A stretch of 64,000 nucleotides of DNA from Deltaproteobacteria bacterium (GCA_012517315.1 JAAYVE010000059.1:248001-312000); one strand, 5' to 3'. Shown: positions 10,906-20,719, counted from the first letter of the stretch. A program made the numbers and translations. The notes: generated from the letters alone by a model not told the origin.

Positions 10906-11300
10906 GCGGTCGGCGCAGGTGCCTTTCCCCCACAGGACCCGTGGATGCCTCGGTAAGCCTTTATCTTGAAGACTTTTCAGCCGCCACGACTTCTCCTGTT
11001 CCCTCCGGAAACCAGGCCGTTTCCGCAGGATCCCATCCTCCCATTCCAAGCTGATATCAGCAGCTTCTCACCCGGGGTTACATTTTTGTGCACAATACCG
11101 TCGTGGGGTGAAAAACCCGGTCCTGACGCCTTACGCCCGTTCCAACGCACCACGCCCTCACCGCCGCAACCGGTCCCTTAAGGGAGGGCCGCATCTGGAA
11201 GGTTCATAATTGTTCCTTTTTGCGGGAGGTCCCCAGGCAAAAGAGGGCTGGACCGGGGAGGGACGGACGGAGATATTCCTCTCAGTGGGCGCCGGGGAGG

Positions 11301-11319
11301 TGCTCCCCCTTCGGGAGCA
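11301..11319 (+). promoter_or_regulatory. Inverted repeat abutting the glnA sigma-54 promoter
   Basis: TGCTCCC and GGGAGCA form a perfect 7-bp dyad with a 5-nt loop, ending five bases before the -24 element. It is too close to the promoter for a classical enhancer. It may be an operator or a terminator isolating glnA from upstream transcription. Confidence 0.4.
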
Positions 11320-11324
11320 TCAGT

Positions 11325-11339
11325 TGGCAAGCAATTTGC
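11325..11339 (+). promoter_or_regulatory. Sigma-54 (RpoN) promoter of glnA
   Basis: TGGCAA, five bases, then TTGC gives the canonical -24/-12 geometry with GG and GC dinucleotides at the invariant positions. The transcription start would be near 11351, about 46 nt before the glnA ATG. This fits nitrogen-regulated glnA transcription driven by an activator such as the one encoded at 4.5-6 kb. Confidence 0.85.
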
Positions 11340-11396
11340 CTGAGGGAACAGGAAACACGCTGCAACCATTCAAGCAAAGAATAAGGAGGAACCCGT

Positions 11397-12809
11397 ATGA
11401 CCCCGAAAGAAGTACTTGCCTTTGCCAAAGAGCAAGGCGCCAAAATGGTGGATTTGAAGTTCCTGGACTTTCTTGGAACCTGGCAGCACTTTACCGTGCC
11501 GCTGAGCGAACTGGGAGAGTCAGACTTCGAGAACGGCTACGGCTTCGATGGTTCCAGCATCCGGGGCTGGCAGCCCATCAACGCCAGTGACATGCTCGTC
11601 ATCCCCGATGCCTCCACGGCGGTGATGGACCCGTTCATGGCCGTCCCCACGCTCACCATGATCTGCAATGTGACGGACCCCGTCACCAAAGAGCGCTACA
11701 CGAGGGACCCGCGCTACATCGCACAAAAGGCGGAATCCTACCTGAAGTTCACCGGGATCGGGGACACGGCCTTTTTCGGCCCCGAGGCGGAGTTCTTCAT
11801 TTTCGACGACATCCGCTACGACGGGGGTTCCAACTTCGGCTATTATTACATCGATTCTGTTGAAGGTGCCTGGAACACGGGAAGAGACGAGGGGCCCAAC
11901 CTGGGTTACAAGCCCCGCCACAAAGAAGGGTATTTTCCTGTTCCGCCGGTGGATTCGCAGCAGGATCTAAGGACGGAGATGGTCCTTTACATGGAACAGG
12001 TGGGACTGGCCGTTGAATGCCAGCATCACGAGGTGGCTACGGCGGGCCAGGCGGAAATCGACATGAAGGCCGCCCCGCTGGTGAAGATGGGGGACAACCT
12101 CCAGTGGTACAAGTACGTGGTGAAAAACGTGGCCCGCCGGAACTGCAAGACGGTCACCTTCATGCCAAAGCCGCTCTTTGCGGACAACGGCTCAGGAATG
12201 CACATCCACATGAGCATCTGGAAAGAGGGTCAACCTTTGTTTGCGGGCGACAAGTATGCAGGCCTGAGTGAAATGGCCCTTTTTGCAGCGGGTGGTGTCC
12301 TGAAGCATGCCGCCGCCATCTGCGCCATCACCAACCCGACGACCAACTCGTACAAGCGCCTGGTGCCCGGGTATGAAGCCCCTGTGAATCTCGCTTATTC
12401 CAGCAGGAATCGCAGCGCCTCCGTGCGCATCCCCATGTATTCCCCGTCCCCCAAGCTCAAAAGGCTGGAAATCCGCTTTCCCGACCCTTCCTGCAACGGC
12501 TACCTGGCCTTCAGCGCCCTGCTCATGGCGGCCCTGGACGGAATCGAAAACCGGATTCACCCGGGAGAACCCCTGGACAGGGACATCTACGCCATGACTC
12601 CCGAGGAACTGGCCAACGTTCCCTCGACGCCGGGTTCCCTGGAAGAGGCCCTGAACGCCCTGGAAAAAGACCACGAGTTCCTCCTGAAGGGTGACGTGTT
12701 CACCGAGGACGTGATTTCCAAGTGGATCGAGTACAAGCGGGAAAACGAAGTGGACGCCATCAGAATGCGTCCCCATCCCCACGAATTCAAACTCTACTTC
12801 GACATTTGA
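11397..12809 (+). CDS. glnA: Glutamine synthetase type I (adenylylatable)
   Basis: Condenses ammonia and glutamate to glutamine at the expense of ATP. It is 470 aa, the length of GSI-beta dodecamers. Visible motifs are the N-terminal FDGSSIRGW latch, FGPEAEFF with metal-binding Glu, the [20 protein letters not shown]/ammonium region, [17 protein letters not shown] and [18 protein letters not shown] carries Tyr398 at the position of the adenylylated Tyr397 of E. coli, so GlnE-type control is likely. RBS AAGGAGGA precedes the ATG. A sigma-54 promoter lies upstream and a 13-bp hairpin downstream, so it appears to be monocistronic. Confidence 0.97.
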   Translation: MTPKEVLAFAKEQGAKMVDLKFLDFLGTWQHFTVPLSELGESDFENGYGFDGSSIRGWQPINASDMLVIPDASTAVMDPFMAVPTLTMICNVTDPVTKERYTRDPRYIAQKAESYLKFTGIGDTAFFGPEAEFFIFDDIRYDGGSNFGYYYIDSVEGAWNTGRDEGPNLGYKPRHKEGYFPVPPVDSQQDLRTEMVLYMEQVGLAVECQHHEVATAGQAEIDMKAAPLVKMGDNLQWYKYVVKNVARRNCKTVTFMPKPLFADNGSGMHIHMSIWKEGQPLFAGDKYAGLSEMALFAAGGVLKHAAAICAITNPTTNSYKRLVPGYEAPVNLAYSSRNRSASVRIPMYSPSPKLKRLEIRFPDPSCNGYLAFSALLMAALDGIENRIHPGEPLDRDIYAMTPEELANVPSTPGSLEEALNALEKDHEFLLKGDVFTEDVISKWIEYKRENEVDAIRMRPHPHEFKLYFDI

Positions 12810-13315
12810 TTTCTCGACGGCCAAGGCGATGCCTCTTCAGCGGGAAAGCCCTCCACCGGCAGCCCTCCTGCCGGTGGAGGTATATGCCGTGCAGCTCTCG
12901 TCGCCTTCAAGCCGATGCCCACCCCCACCATCTTGAGAGGGTCTGCTGGGTGCAGCGGTCAGCACTCCCTGCACCCCGTTCTCTTCCGAAGCCACCGAAC
13001 TTCTTCGTACCCCCGAAACGGCCGGTCAGGCTCTCCGTTTCGAGGCGCACTCCTGCTCCATCCAGGACATGCAGGGAAGGAGGATGACTGGAGGGGTTGC
13101 AGGGGGGGTGTCCACGTGGTAGTTGTCTCTGGGTCACATGAGACCACCGGGCGGCGGAACTGGACGCCCGCCCGCCTTCCTCGGTTGTGGCGGGTGGGGA
13201 TTCCCTTTGATCCCCCGGGAGCTTTTTTTACCGTCTGCTGAAAAGATGGAGACCGAGGTGATCCTTCCGAGTTTCGGGGAAAAATGTTCATGCATCCAGT
13301 TGAGGAGGGAACGTG
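12810..13315 (+). other. Intergenic region after glnA
   Basis: About 500 bp without a supportable gene. It begins with the glnA terminator hairpin (12850-12880). The remainder is GC-rich with short imperfect inverted repeats around 13146-13176 and no promoter I would defend. Confidence 0.5.
12850..12880 (+). terminator. Hairpin terminator candidate of glnA
   Basis: A perfect 13-bp stem (CCTCCACCGGCAG with its complement) closes a 5-nt loop, 40 bp after the glnA stop. It is not followed by a T-run, so it could work with Rho or act as a 3' stabiliser. Confidence 0.6.
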
Positions 13316-14068
13316 ATGGGGAATGGCGTGTTGGTCGGGCGGTTTGAGGAATTGAGCCGGGAAGAGTTGGTGCGATGGGTGATGGAGGGTTTCCGGCGAA
13401 CCCTGATCCATTACGGTTGCTGGTTCCGGGAAGTGGAATACCAGTTGGGGATGGAAAAGGCCGTGGCGGTGGAAAGGGAGGCGGGGGATCTCTCCTTCGG
13501 CATCACCATGAAGCGTCTTTCAGGGATTCTGGGCTTCGAACTGGAGGACGGCATGCCCAAGAGATTGAAACAGATGAAGAGGGAAGAACTTCTCAAACTT
13601 CTCGACGGCGTGTGTGTCAACTGGCTGGCCAATGACGGCGTCTGGTTTCAAGCCGTTGAAAAGCGTTTCGGAATGGACACGGCCAAGCGCTGCAACGATA
13701 CGTGCTGGTCCCGGTATTCCCCGTACGAGGCTCTGCGGATCAAGGAACTGCTCGGGCTGTCCGAGCACCCCGGCCTGGAGGGGCTCAAAGCTGCCCTTGG
13801 TTTTCGCATGTATGCCCGGATCAACAAGCAGTCCATGGAGGATGTGGACGCTGAGAGCTTCATCTTCAGGATGAACGACTGCCGGGTGCAGTCGGCACGG
13901 AAGCGAAAAGGTCTTGCCGACTACCCCTGCAAATCGGGGGGCATGGTGGAGTACCCCTTCTTTGCGTCCGCCATCGATTCACGAATCGAAACGGAGTGTG
14001 TGGGGTGCCCTCCCGATGCGCATCCCGACGACTGGTACTGCGCCTGGAAATTCACTCTCAAAGCCTGA
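13316..14068 (+). CDS. DUF6125-like conserved protein
   Basis: 250-aa cytosolic protein of unknown function. The C-terminal third is the recognisable part: FRMNDCRVQSARKRKGLADY, PCKSGG, ...ECVGCPPDAHPDDWYCAW. These conserved Cys and His residues suggest metal or cofactor binding. The pattern resembles DUF6125 / L-2-amino-thiazoline-4-carboxylate hydrolase-like proteins seen in anaerobic deltaproteobacteria and clostridia, but I cannot assign a reaction. GAGGAGGGA lies seven bases before the ATG; an in-frame GTG is one codon earlier. A cupin follows 18 bp downstream, probably in the same transcript. Confidence 0.7.
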   Translation: MGNGVLVGRFEELSREELVRWVMEGFRRTLIHYGCWFREVEYQLGMEKAVAVEREAGDLSFGITMKRLSGILGFELEDGMPKRLKQMKREELLKLLDGVCVNWLANDGVWFQAVEKRFGMDTAKRCNDTCWSRYSPYEALRIKELLGLSEHPGLEGLKAALGFRMYARINKQSMEDVDAESFIFRMNDCRVQSARKRKGLADYPCKSGGMVEYPFFASAIDSRIETECVGCPPDAHPDDWYCAWKFTLKA

Positions 14069-14086
14069 GACGGTCAGTTGTTGAAC

Positions 14087-14404
14087 ATGTCGAATATATT
14101 CGAAAAAATACCAGGACAACTTCCCAGCGAGATCGTCCAGGAACTCGCGGTATCCTCCACGGTCCGGATCGAACGGATTGTCTCCCGGGGCCATGCTTCA
14201 CCTGAGGGTTTCTGGTACGACCAGGAGCGGCACGAATGGGTGCTGCTCCTGAAGGGAAGAGCGGGCCTGAGGTTCCTGGACCCCGAGGAGACCCTCGTCA
14301 TGGAACCGGGAGACTGGGTCTGCATTCCCGCCCGCCGCAGACACCGGGTGGAATGGACCCACCCTTCGGTTGAGACCATCTGGCTGGCGGTCCATTACCC
14401 CTGA
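14087..14404 (+). CDS. Small single-domain cupin protein
   Basis: 105-aa predicted cupin beta-barrel. The motif-1 region is ERHEWVLLLKGRAGLRF, where the first metal His and the later Glu are partly conserved. Motif 2 is EPGDWVCIPARRRHRVEWT, with the terminal His. Small cupins of this kind bind metals or ligands and often have no known reaction. It follows the DUF6125-like gene by 18 bp. Two TTG codons lie just upstream of the ATG and the Shine-Dalgarno is weak, so the start is uncertain by three codons. Confidence 0.75.
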   Translation: MSNIFEKIPGQLPSEIVQELAVSSTVRIERIVSRGHASPEGFWYDQERHEWVLLLKGRAGLRFLDPEETLVMEPGDWVCIPARRRHRVEWTHPSVETIWLAVHYP

Positions 14405-14594
14405 GATTGAGCGCCGGTTTCTCGAGCATCCGCAGGTCGGCTTCCGGTGTGCGACCTGTCGTCGGGAGGGTGTTCCCCGTCATGATGCCGCTCCCGCCAG
14501 CGAAGAAGATGAGCGGTTGCAGGTGCTTCAGGTTGTTTTCCCGCCCTCCGCGGACGAGGATTTCCTCTCAGCCGGGTGAAACACAGTGCATGGG

Positions 14595-17500
14595 TCACGT
14601 CTTTTGTGTCGTCTTGTGGCGAAAGCGCGCACGCTGCGAAGTGGTCCGCGTAACGGGCACCACCTGGCGCACGCTGAGGCTCATCGCTCCGAATTCTTCC
14701 TGCACCTGGCCATGGAGGAGATAAGGGGACTCCATGTTCATGTCCTGACAGAATCGCCGGAAGGCCTCGGGAAAGAAAACGGTCTCATAGATGGCTGTTT
14801 CGTCTTCGAAGGAGACGAACTCCATGGGGTCTCCCGCCTTGGTCAACACTTCCTTTCGGGTGATGGGCCAGCCCGTCACCCAAACAGGGCGTCCCACATA
14901 CCGGGGAAGTTCCGATGCCCGAATGGCGGTTTGCGGGAAGGCCCGGATCTCCGACTGCCAGGCGCTCAGTGGATGGACGGAGAGAACGAAGCCCAGGGTC
15001 TCCTCTTCCTGCCGCCAGAACTGGCGAGGGGTATACTGGGGAAGAGGGGGCACATTGGCTGGGGGAGAAGGGCGGCTGAAAAGGGACAACTGCCCGGCCG
15101 CCTGCAATGCCCGGACCGGGGCGTGGGGTGCCGCCCGCGCCTGGAGAAGCCACAGGAGCTGCGGGCGGCTGAGGTTTCCCGCCAGAGAGTCGAGGGCGCC
15201 GCTTTTGGCGAGAATAACCCCATCGGCCGGATTCAGGCGAATCCTTCGCAGGAGATCGTCCAGGGAGGTGAAAGGGCCGCCTCGTTCCCGCTCGGACAAG
15301 ACGCCTTCCACCGTTTCCCTGTCCAGGGAACGGATCTGCTGCAGGCCGAGCCGGACAGTCCGGTCCCTGCCTTGAGCGGACCAGTCGCTTTCATTGATGT
15401 CCGGTCCCTTTACCGTGAGTCCCATGCGCCTTGCTTCGGAGATGTATGCCAGGGTACTGTAGTAGCCGCCCCCGTTGCTCAGGACCGCCGCCATGAATTC
15501 AGCGGGATGGTGCGCCTTGAGAAAGGCGGACTTGAAGCTGACTAGGGCGTAAGATGCCGAATGGGGTTTGCAGAAGGAATACCCTGCAAAGGAGAGGATC
15601 ATCTCCCAAACCTGTCCCGTCACATCCATGGGAACTCCGCACCGTTGGCACCCGGCGAAAAATCGGGCCCTGTAATCCTCGATCTGCTCGGGGCTCTTCT
15701 TGCTGATCACCTTTCGCAGGCCGTCCGCCTCCCCCCAGTCGAACCCCGCCAAGGCCATAGAAACCTGGACCACGTCCTCCTGGTAGACGAGGATGCCGTA
15801 GGTCTCTCGAAGGAGTTCCGCGAGACTGGTGTGCAGAGGCTGGAATGGAGCGCCGTGGAGCCGCCGGATGTATTCGTTGATGTGCCGGTTGGCCGCCGGG
15901 CGAATGATGGACGAGTGGATCACCAGGTGCCGAAAGTCGCCCCGGCCGGTCTTTCGCTGCAGTTGCCGCATCGCCGGGGACTCGACATAGAAGACCCCCA
16001 TGGTGTCGCCCCGTCTCAGGAGATCCTGTGTCACAGGGTCGTCCAGCGGGTTGAAGGCGGCGTAGTCGATCCGCTTTCCTCCGTTCCTGTGCACGGCTTC
16101 CAGGGTGTCGCGAATGACGGCGAGGGAGCGGTTCCCCAGGAGATCGATCTTCACCAGGCCCGCCCGCTCCGCTTGGTCTTTTTCCCACTGGATGATCCGA
16201 CCCCCCTTGCGGCTGGGTTCCACGGGCACGTGCAGACAGACGGGGTCCGGGGTGAGGATGATTCCCCCGCAGTGGGTGGAAAGATGCCTCGGAAGGGATT
16301 GCAGTCGGCCCGCCCACTGCAGGATCTCCGGCCATGGAGGATCCATGGGGAAACCCTGGAACTTGGGATGACGCTCCACCCGATGACCGATGCCTTCGGG
16401 GTCCGTCCATGAACTCAGACGTCGGGTCACTTCCCTGATCTCCTCGGCGGGGATCCCGTAAATCTTCGCCACTTCCCGCACCGCGGCCCGGGCGCCGAAA
16501 CCCGTGTGGTTGGCGACGGACGCGAAGCGTTCGTCCCCGTAGTGCTCTCGAATTTCCTCCAACAGGTCGTCCCGTTCGTCCCAAGGGAAATCCACGTCGA
16601 TGTCGGGCGGGTCTTGCCGCTGCGGGTTGAGAAAGCGCCCGAAGAGGAGGCCGTGGCCGATGGGGTCCACGTGGGTGATTCCCAGGAGATAGCTGACGAG
16701 ACTGGCCGCCGCACTTCCCCGGCCGCAATGGATGGGACGGCGCCCCACGATATCGGCGACTACCAGGAAATAATCCACGTAACCCTTCTGGCGGATGAGG
16801 ACCAGTTCCTCCTGCAGGCGTGCCTCCATGTCGGGCCTCCACTCATTGTATCGCCAGGGGATCCCCTTTCGGCACAATTGAAGGAGCAGTTCGAAATGGT
16901 CTTCCTTTCGATCGTCGAAATGAGGGAAAACCAGGGAGGAGAAGTCCCACTCCCGGCGGCAGTCCGCAGCGAGGGCGGCGGCGTTTGCCATGGCCTCACG
17001 GCAGTGGGGGAAGTGTTCTTCCATGGCATAAGCGGGTTTGAGCCACCGCTCCGGATGGACCACTTCCTCGGGGGGGAGGGTGCTGAGGGTGCAGTTGCAT
17101 TGGATGGCCCGCACAAGCCGGTGGAGGGGGTAATCCTCCTCGTGGGCGAAATGAACGGCCCCGGTTGCCACCGCCGGGACCCCCAGTTCTCTTGCAACCT
17201 CCAGGGCTTTGCGGCCCTCGGGACCGGGCAGGACTTCCACCCGGCACGGGACCTTGTCTCGGAGGGTCTTGATGAGTTCGGCCTGAGCGGTGAGCAAAGT
17301 GACGTCTTCCGCGGGTTGGGGAAAGGCGGACAGGAGGGAAAAATCCCTCCGGAGGTGGATCCGGGAGATGATTTCACTGAGGATGGAATAACCCCGTTCG
17401 GTCCTGGCAAGGGCGACCGCCTCCTCACACCGGGTTTTGAGGTGGGCGCCAACGATGGGGTGAATCCCGTTGCGGCGGGCGGTCTCCAGGAAGTTGATGA

Positions 17501-17684
17501 GTCCGTGGAAGCCGTTGGTGTCCGTGATGGCAAGGGTGTCGTAACCCCTCGACCGGGCTGCCCGGCAAAGGGCTTCGGGGGAACTCACCCCCCGCATGAG
17601 TGAGTAGTGGGAATGGACGTGAAGGTGGACGAAGGCGCTCAAGGGAACCTCTGAAGAATAGGGGCCCGGGGCATCCTCCGGCAT
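14595..17684 (-). CDS. dnaE2: Error-prone DNA polymerase III alpha (DnaE2)
   Basis: C-family DNA polymerase, 1029 aa, shorter than replicative DnaE and close to DnaE2 length. It has an N-terminal PHP domain (HLHVHSHYSLMRG), the palm with CGRGSAAASLVSYLLG, the catalytic-acid motif PPDIDVDFPWDERD, a fingers region, then a helix-hairpin-helix region (GALDSLAGN) and an OB fold. The catalytic Asp residues are present, so it should be active. It starts 33 bp after an ImuB-like gene on the same strand, the arrangement of SOS mutasome operons. GAGGGGGTATC precedes the ATG. No imuA is present nearby. Confidence 0.9.
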   Translation of the reverse strand: MPEDAPGPYSSEVPLSAFVHLHVHSHYSLMRGVSSPEALCRAARSRGYDTLAITDTNGFHGLINFLETARRNGIHPIVGAHLKTRCEEAVALARTERGYSILSEIISRIHLRRDFSLLSAFPQPAEDVTLLTAQAELIKTLRDKVPCRVEVLPGPEGRKALEVARELGVPAVATGAVHFAHEEDYPLHRLVRAIQCNCTLSTLPPEEVVHPERWLKPAYAMEEHFPHCREAMANAAALAADCRREWDFSSLVFPHFDDRKEDHFELLLQLCRKGIPWRYNEWRPDMEARLQEELVLIRQKGYVDYFLVVADIVGRRPIHCGRGSAAASLVSYLLGITHVDPIGHGLLFGRFLNPQRQDPPDIDVDFPWDERDDLLEEIREHYGDERFASVANHTGFGARAAVREVAKIYGIPAEEIREVTRRLSSWTDPEGIGHRVERHPKFQGFPMDPPWPEILQWAGRLQSLPRHLSTHCGGIILTPDPVCLHVPVEPSRKGGRIIQWEKDQAERAGLVKIDLLGNRSLAVIRDTLEAVHRNGGKRIDYAAFNPLDDPVTQDLLRRGDTMGVFYVESPAMRQLQRKTGRGDFRHLVIHSSIIRPAANRHINEYIRRLHGAPFQPLHTSLAELLRETYGILVYQEDVVQVSMALAGFDWGEADGLRKVISKKSPEQIEDYRARFFAGCQRCGVPMDVTGQVWEMILSFAGYSFCKPHSASYALVSFKSAFLKAHHPAEFMAAVLSNGGGYYSTLAYISEARRMGLTVKGPDINESDWSAQGRDRTVRLGLQQIRSLDRETVEGVLSERERGGPFTSLDDLLRRIRLNPADGVILAKSGALDSLAGNLSRPQLLWLLQARAAPHAPVRALQAAGQLSLFSRPSPPANVPPLPQYTPRQFWRQEEETLGFVLSVHPLSAWQSEIRAFPQTAIRASELPRYVGRPVWVTGWPITRKEVLTKAGDPMEFVSFEDETAIYETVFFPEAFRRFCQDMNMESPYLLHGQVQEEFGAMSLSVRQVVPVTRTTSQRARFRHKTTQKT

Positions 17685-17717
17685 GATACCCCCTCTTCCC
17701 GGCTCGTCCGGGGAGTC

Positions 17718-18908
17718 TCATCGCCAAAGGGATCTTCCCCACTGGATGGCGTTACGGCCAAAACGCAGGCGGATGCCATCCAGGGCGTTCTGAATGCTCC
17801 TGTCCCCGCGGAGGGAGGTCTCCTCCCATGGGAAAAGAGACATCTGCCGCAGAGGCATGGAAAAGTCATACAGTTCGAGGGCCATGCGCCGCACCGCCAC
17901 CCGCCGGTTGAAAAGCTTCCGAAACACGGGAAAGACCGTTCGGAAGAGGCGCTGGTCCACCTGGACGGTGAAGGGGGGAAGGGGTCCCTCTCTTTGAACC
18001 GTCACTCCATCGGCGTACCGAATCTCCAGGGAAAAGCGGCCGGGTAAGCGGTTATGGCAGCGAAGACTCCACCCGGCTTCCTCAACCTGCCGGAAAAGGA
18101 GGGATTCCAGGCGGTCCCGGTCGATTTCATCCCGGTCCAGGGTGCGGACAATGGAGAGTCGGGAGGGGTGCCGGGATGGAAGCACCGGCGTCGGGTCGAT
18201 GCCCCGTGCAATGCGGATGAGCCGGTGGCCGGTGTTTCCGAAGACACTCGCCAGTGCCTCGGGAGGCAGTCCGGCCAGTTGGCCCACCCGTTGAATGTTG
18301 AAGTCCGCCAGGCGCGATGCGGTTTTGATCCCGACACCAGGGAGGGAGGTCACGGGGAGCGGTTCCAGGAAAGAAGTCTCCGCCCCGGGGAAAATGCAGC
18401 CCAAGTCTCCGGTGGGGACACAGGTTGCCGCCACGCGGCTCACCAGCCTGTTCGCGGCGAGGCCGATGCGGGCGTGGAGACGCCTCTCGGAAGCGAGAAA
18501 CCGCTCCATGCGGCAGGCCGTGTCGGGTCCGGGGCCGAAGAGGCGTTCCGTCCCCGTGATGTCCACGAAGTAGTGTCCAGTTGAGGGCCCTTCCACCAGG
18601 GGGGAGAAACGGTCCAGGGCATCGACGATGGCCCGGTGCTGTTCCCGGTAGAAACGGAAATCGGGGGGAAGGACCCGCAAACTGCGGCAAAGGCGCCGGG
18701 CATGGTGGAGCGGCATGCCCTCACGGATGCCTTCCGAGCGTGCGGCAGAGTTCACCCCTTGGACCACTGCGCGAGGCCCCGGTTCCGCAAGGACCAGGGC
18801 ACACTTCCCCAGTTCCGGCCTGCGGAGTTCCTCAAGGGATGCGCAAAAATCCGGTACGTCCAAGCAGGCGATGTTTCGTGAATCGTCGGGAGGTCCCATG
18901 GTGTTCAT
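17718..18908 (-). CDS. ImuB-like Y-family polymerase homologue, catalytically dead
   Basis: 396-aa DinB/ImuB-fold protein. The first motif CLDVPDFCASLEEL keeps one Asp (D17). The second motif, SIDEA in active DinB, here reads STGHY (residues 109-113), so both essential acidic residues are replaced by Gly and His. Loss of the DE pair is the hallmark of ImuB, a non-catalytic partner that recruits DnaE2. A probable beta-clamp-binding motif QMSLF lies near residue 357, as expected for ImuB. The helix-hairpin-helix (SLPGVGIKTASRL) and little finger are intact. It is directly upstream of dnaE2; ImuA is not seen. A generic annotation would be DNA polymerase IV. Confidence 0.82.
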   Translation of the reverse strand: MNTMGPPDDSRNIACLDVPDFCASLEELRRPELGKCALVLAEPGPRAVVQGVNSAARSEGIREGMPLHHARRLCRSLRVLPPDFRFYREQHRAIVDALDRFSPLVEGPSTGHYFVDITGTERLFGPGPDTACRMERFLASERRLHARIGLAANRLVSRVAATCVPTGDLGCIFPGAETSFLEPLPVTSLPGVGIKTASRLADFNIQRVGQLAGLPPEALASVFGNTGHRLIRIARGIDPTPVLPSRHPSRLSIVRTLDRDEIDRDRLESLLFRQVEEAGWSLRCHNRLPGRFSLEIRYADGVTVQREGPLPPFTVQVDQRLFRTVFPVFRKLFNRRVAVRRMALELYDFSMPLRQMSLFPWEETSLRGDRSIQNALDGIRLRFGRNAIQWGRSLWR

Positions 18909-19142
18909 GCCCTTGAGCCAAGGCGCTGGGGAAAAAGGTGCTTCTTCATCGGCTCTGCAGCATGCTGATGATTGTGCTTCCCCAGAGAATCCCTCAACCC
19001 CTGTGGCCAGGCACAGGCTGGGAGATTCTTGCGGCCGGGTGCTGATGCCTGTCGTGGGTTCACCCAGACGGTTGCCGCCGAGGCCTGGTTGTTTTCCATA
19101 GGAAAAGGTGGTTCCCCGTGAAAGCTTGCTTGTACGAAGTGA

Positions 19143-19988
19143 TTATAACCGGTTCTGACTTTGTGTCACCCATTCCACAGGATACCGAAAGAAATCCAAA
19201 AAGGCCGACCATTCCGTCCTGAAGACCTGTGAGAGGGGCATGGACCCCAGAAAGACCACGACCAGGAGGAGAAGAAGCGGGGACAGGTGAAGCCAGGCGA
19301 TGCCCGGCAGGGAAACGTGGAGGTCTTCCTTGTATCCCCTGGAGACAAGGGCCAGGGCGAAATCGTCGGCTCGCAGGAGGGATCGCCTGAAAACCGGCAC
19401 GATGAGGACTTTGATGCGCGTAAAAGGGTTCTTGCGAAGATGGCCGAGCCGGGCACGAGACGCCGTGCGGACCCGTTCCGCCTCATCGAGAAGAAGGGGG
19501 AGAAATCGCATGACCAGTGAAAACATGAGGGCAATGCGCTGAGCCGGCAGGAAAGGGAAGGGGCGCAGGAACCAAAGGATGGCTTCCCGCATCTCCTGCG
19601 GTCGGGTCACCAGGGTGAAGAGCATCCCCGCCGAGAGCATCAACCCGAGGCGCCAACACCCGAGGGCCCCGGTTTCCACTCCTTCCACGGTGACGGGAAG
19701 AGGGGGGAGCGGGCGCATCTCTCCCTGGGACAGGGAAAGTGCCTGAAGAAGGAAGATCATCAAAAGGAACAGACTCCAGCTCTTCATGTCCAACAAGAGA
19801 GTTCTCAAGGGGGCATGCGTCAGCCGGAAGCCCCAGAGGAGCAGGATCGTGAAAAGGGCAAGGGAAAGCGGCCGGGTGTGGAGGAGTCCGAAGGTGATCA
19901 GAAGAAGCGCCGCCAGCTTGCACCGGGCATCCCACCGGTGGAGGAGGCTGTCCCCGGGGAGGTAATGGAAGGCTAATCGGTCAGCCAT
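19143..19988 (-). CDS. bioN: ECF transporter transmembrane (T) component, BioN-like
   Basis: Integral-membrane coupling subunit of an energy-coupling-factor vitamin importer, 281 aa with about five to six hydrophobic segments. The family signatures DARCKLAALLL near the start and the Ala-Arg-Gly-like coupling region (ASRARLGH and LVSRGY) are visible. Its start overlaps the end of the ATPase gene by 16 bp. With BioY at the head of the operon, the transported substrate is most likely biotin. Confidence 0.88.
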   Translation of the reverse strand: MADRLAFHYLPGDSLLHRWDARCKLAALLLITFGLLHTRPLSLALFTILLLWGFRLTHAPLRTLLLDMKSWSLFLLMIFLLQALSLSQGEMRPLPPLPVTVEGVETGALGCWRLGLMLSAGMLFTLVTRPQEMREAILWFLRPFPFLPAQRIALMFSLVMRFLPLLLDEAERVRTASRARLGHLRKNPFTRIKVLIVPVFRRSLLRADDFALALVSRGYKEDLHVSLPGIAWLHLSPLLLLLVVVFLGSMPLSQVFRTEWSAFLDFFRYPVEWVTQSQNRL

Positions 19989-20719
19989 GAGAGCATTCTT
20001 TCGCCGAAATAGGTGAAACAGGGCGGCCGCACTTCAAAGGCGCGCAGATGTGGAATGACTTCCTCAGGATGGCCGACGGCCCGGAGTTCGCCATTGAAGA
20101 GGACAGCAAGACGGTCGACGTGGGCGACGACCTTCTCCACGTCGTGGGTTGTCACAATGAGGGTGTGACCCTGCTCACGCAATCGGAGAAGGTGTTGCAG
20201 CACCTCCCGGACACCGGGGTAATCGAGGTTGGCGAAGGGTTCGTCAAAGATGATGACGGGGGAACGCATGGCGAGGACTCCGGCGATGGCCACCCGTCTC
20301 TTTTCCCCTCCCGAAAGGAGATGACAAGGCTTTTGGGCGAGGTCCGTCAGGTTGACCGCCTTCAGGGCGGAAGCGACCCGCTCTTCCAGAACGTCACGGT
20401 TCAGCCGCAGATTGCGAGGCCCGAAAGCCACGTCCTCCCACACCGTCTCGCCCAAAATCTGGCTGTCTGCGTCCTGAAAGACCATACCCACCCTCCGGAT
20501 CACTTCCTGAGGCGCCTGGACGGTGTCATACCCGTCCACAACCACGCTCCCCGTGCGGGGGGTCAGAAGACCGTTCATGTGACGGATGAGCGTCGTCTTG
20601 CCGCTGCCGTTGGGGCCGCAAACCGCCAGGAACTCTCCGGCGGCAACGTCAAGGGTCACCCCCCGGAGGGCAAGTGTCCCGTCGGGGTAACTGTAGTGCA
20701 GGTCTCGAATGGAAATCAT
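19973..20719 (-). CDS. bioM: ECF transporter ATP-binding protein, BioM-like
   Basis: ATPase that energises biotin uptake, 248 aa. It carries Walker A GPNGSGKT, Q-loop FQDADSQI, signature LLSGGEKRR, Walker B VIIFDEP and the switch His in TTHDVE. The ATG at 20719 overlaps the bioY stop codon (ATGA), a sign of translational coupling. The frame is open 43 codons further upstream, but that stretch lies inside bioY and is not conserved-looking. Confidence 0.92.
   Translation of the reverse strand: MISIRDLHYSYPDGTLALRGVTLDVAAGEFLAVCGPNGSGKTTLIRHMNGLLTPRTGSVVVDGYDTVQAPQEVIRRVGMVFQDADSQILGETVWEDVAFGPRNLRLNRDVLEERVASALKAVNLTDLAQKPCHLLSGGEKRRVAIAGVLAMRSPVIIFDEPFANLDYPGVREVLQHLLRLREQGHTLIVTTHDVEKVVAHVDRLAVLFNGELRAVGHPEEVIPHLRAFEVRPPCFTYFGERMLSWLTD

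Larger units (their letters stand above)
10906..11396 (+). other. Intergenic region upstream of glnA
   Basis: No convincing gene in 491 bp. It holds the sigma-54 promoter at 11325-11339, a perfect 7-bp inverted repeat at 11301-11319 immediately upstream of that promoter, and a 10-bp palindrome TTGTGCACAA at 11086-11095 that could be an upstream activator site. No clear terminator for glnD was found. Confidence 0.6.
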
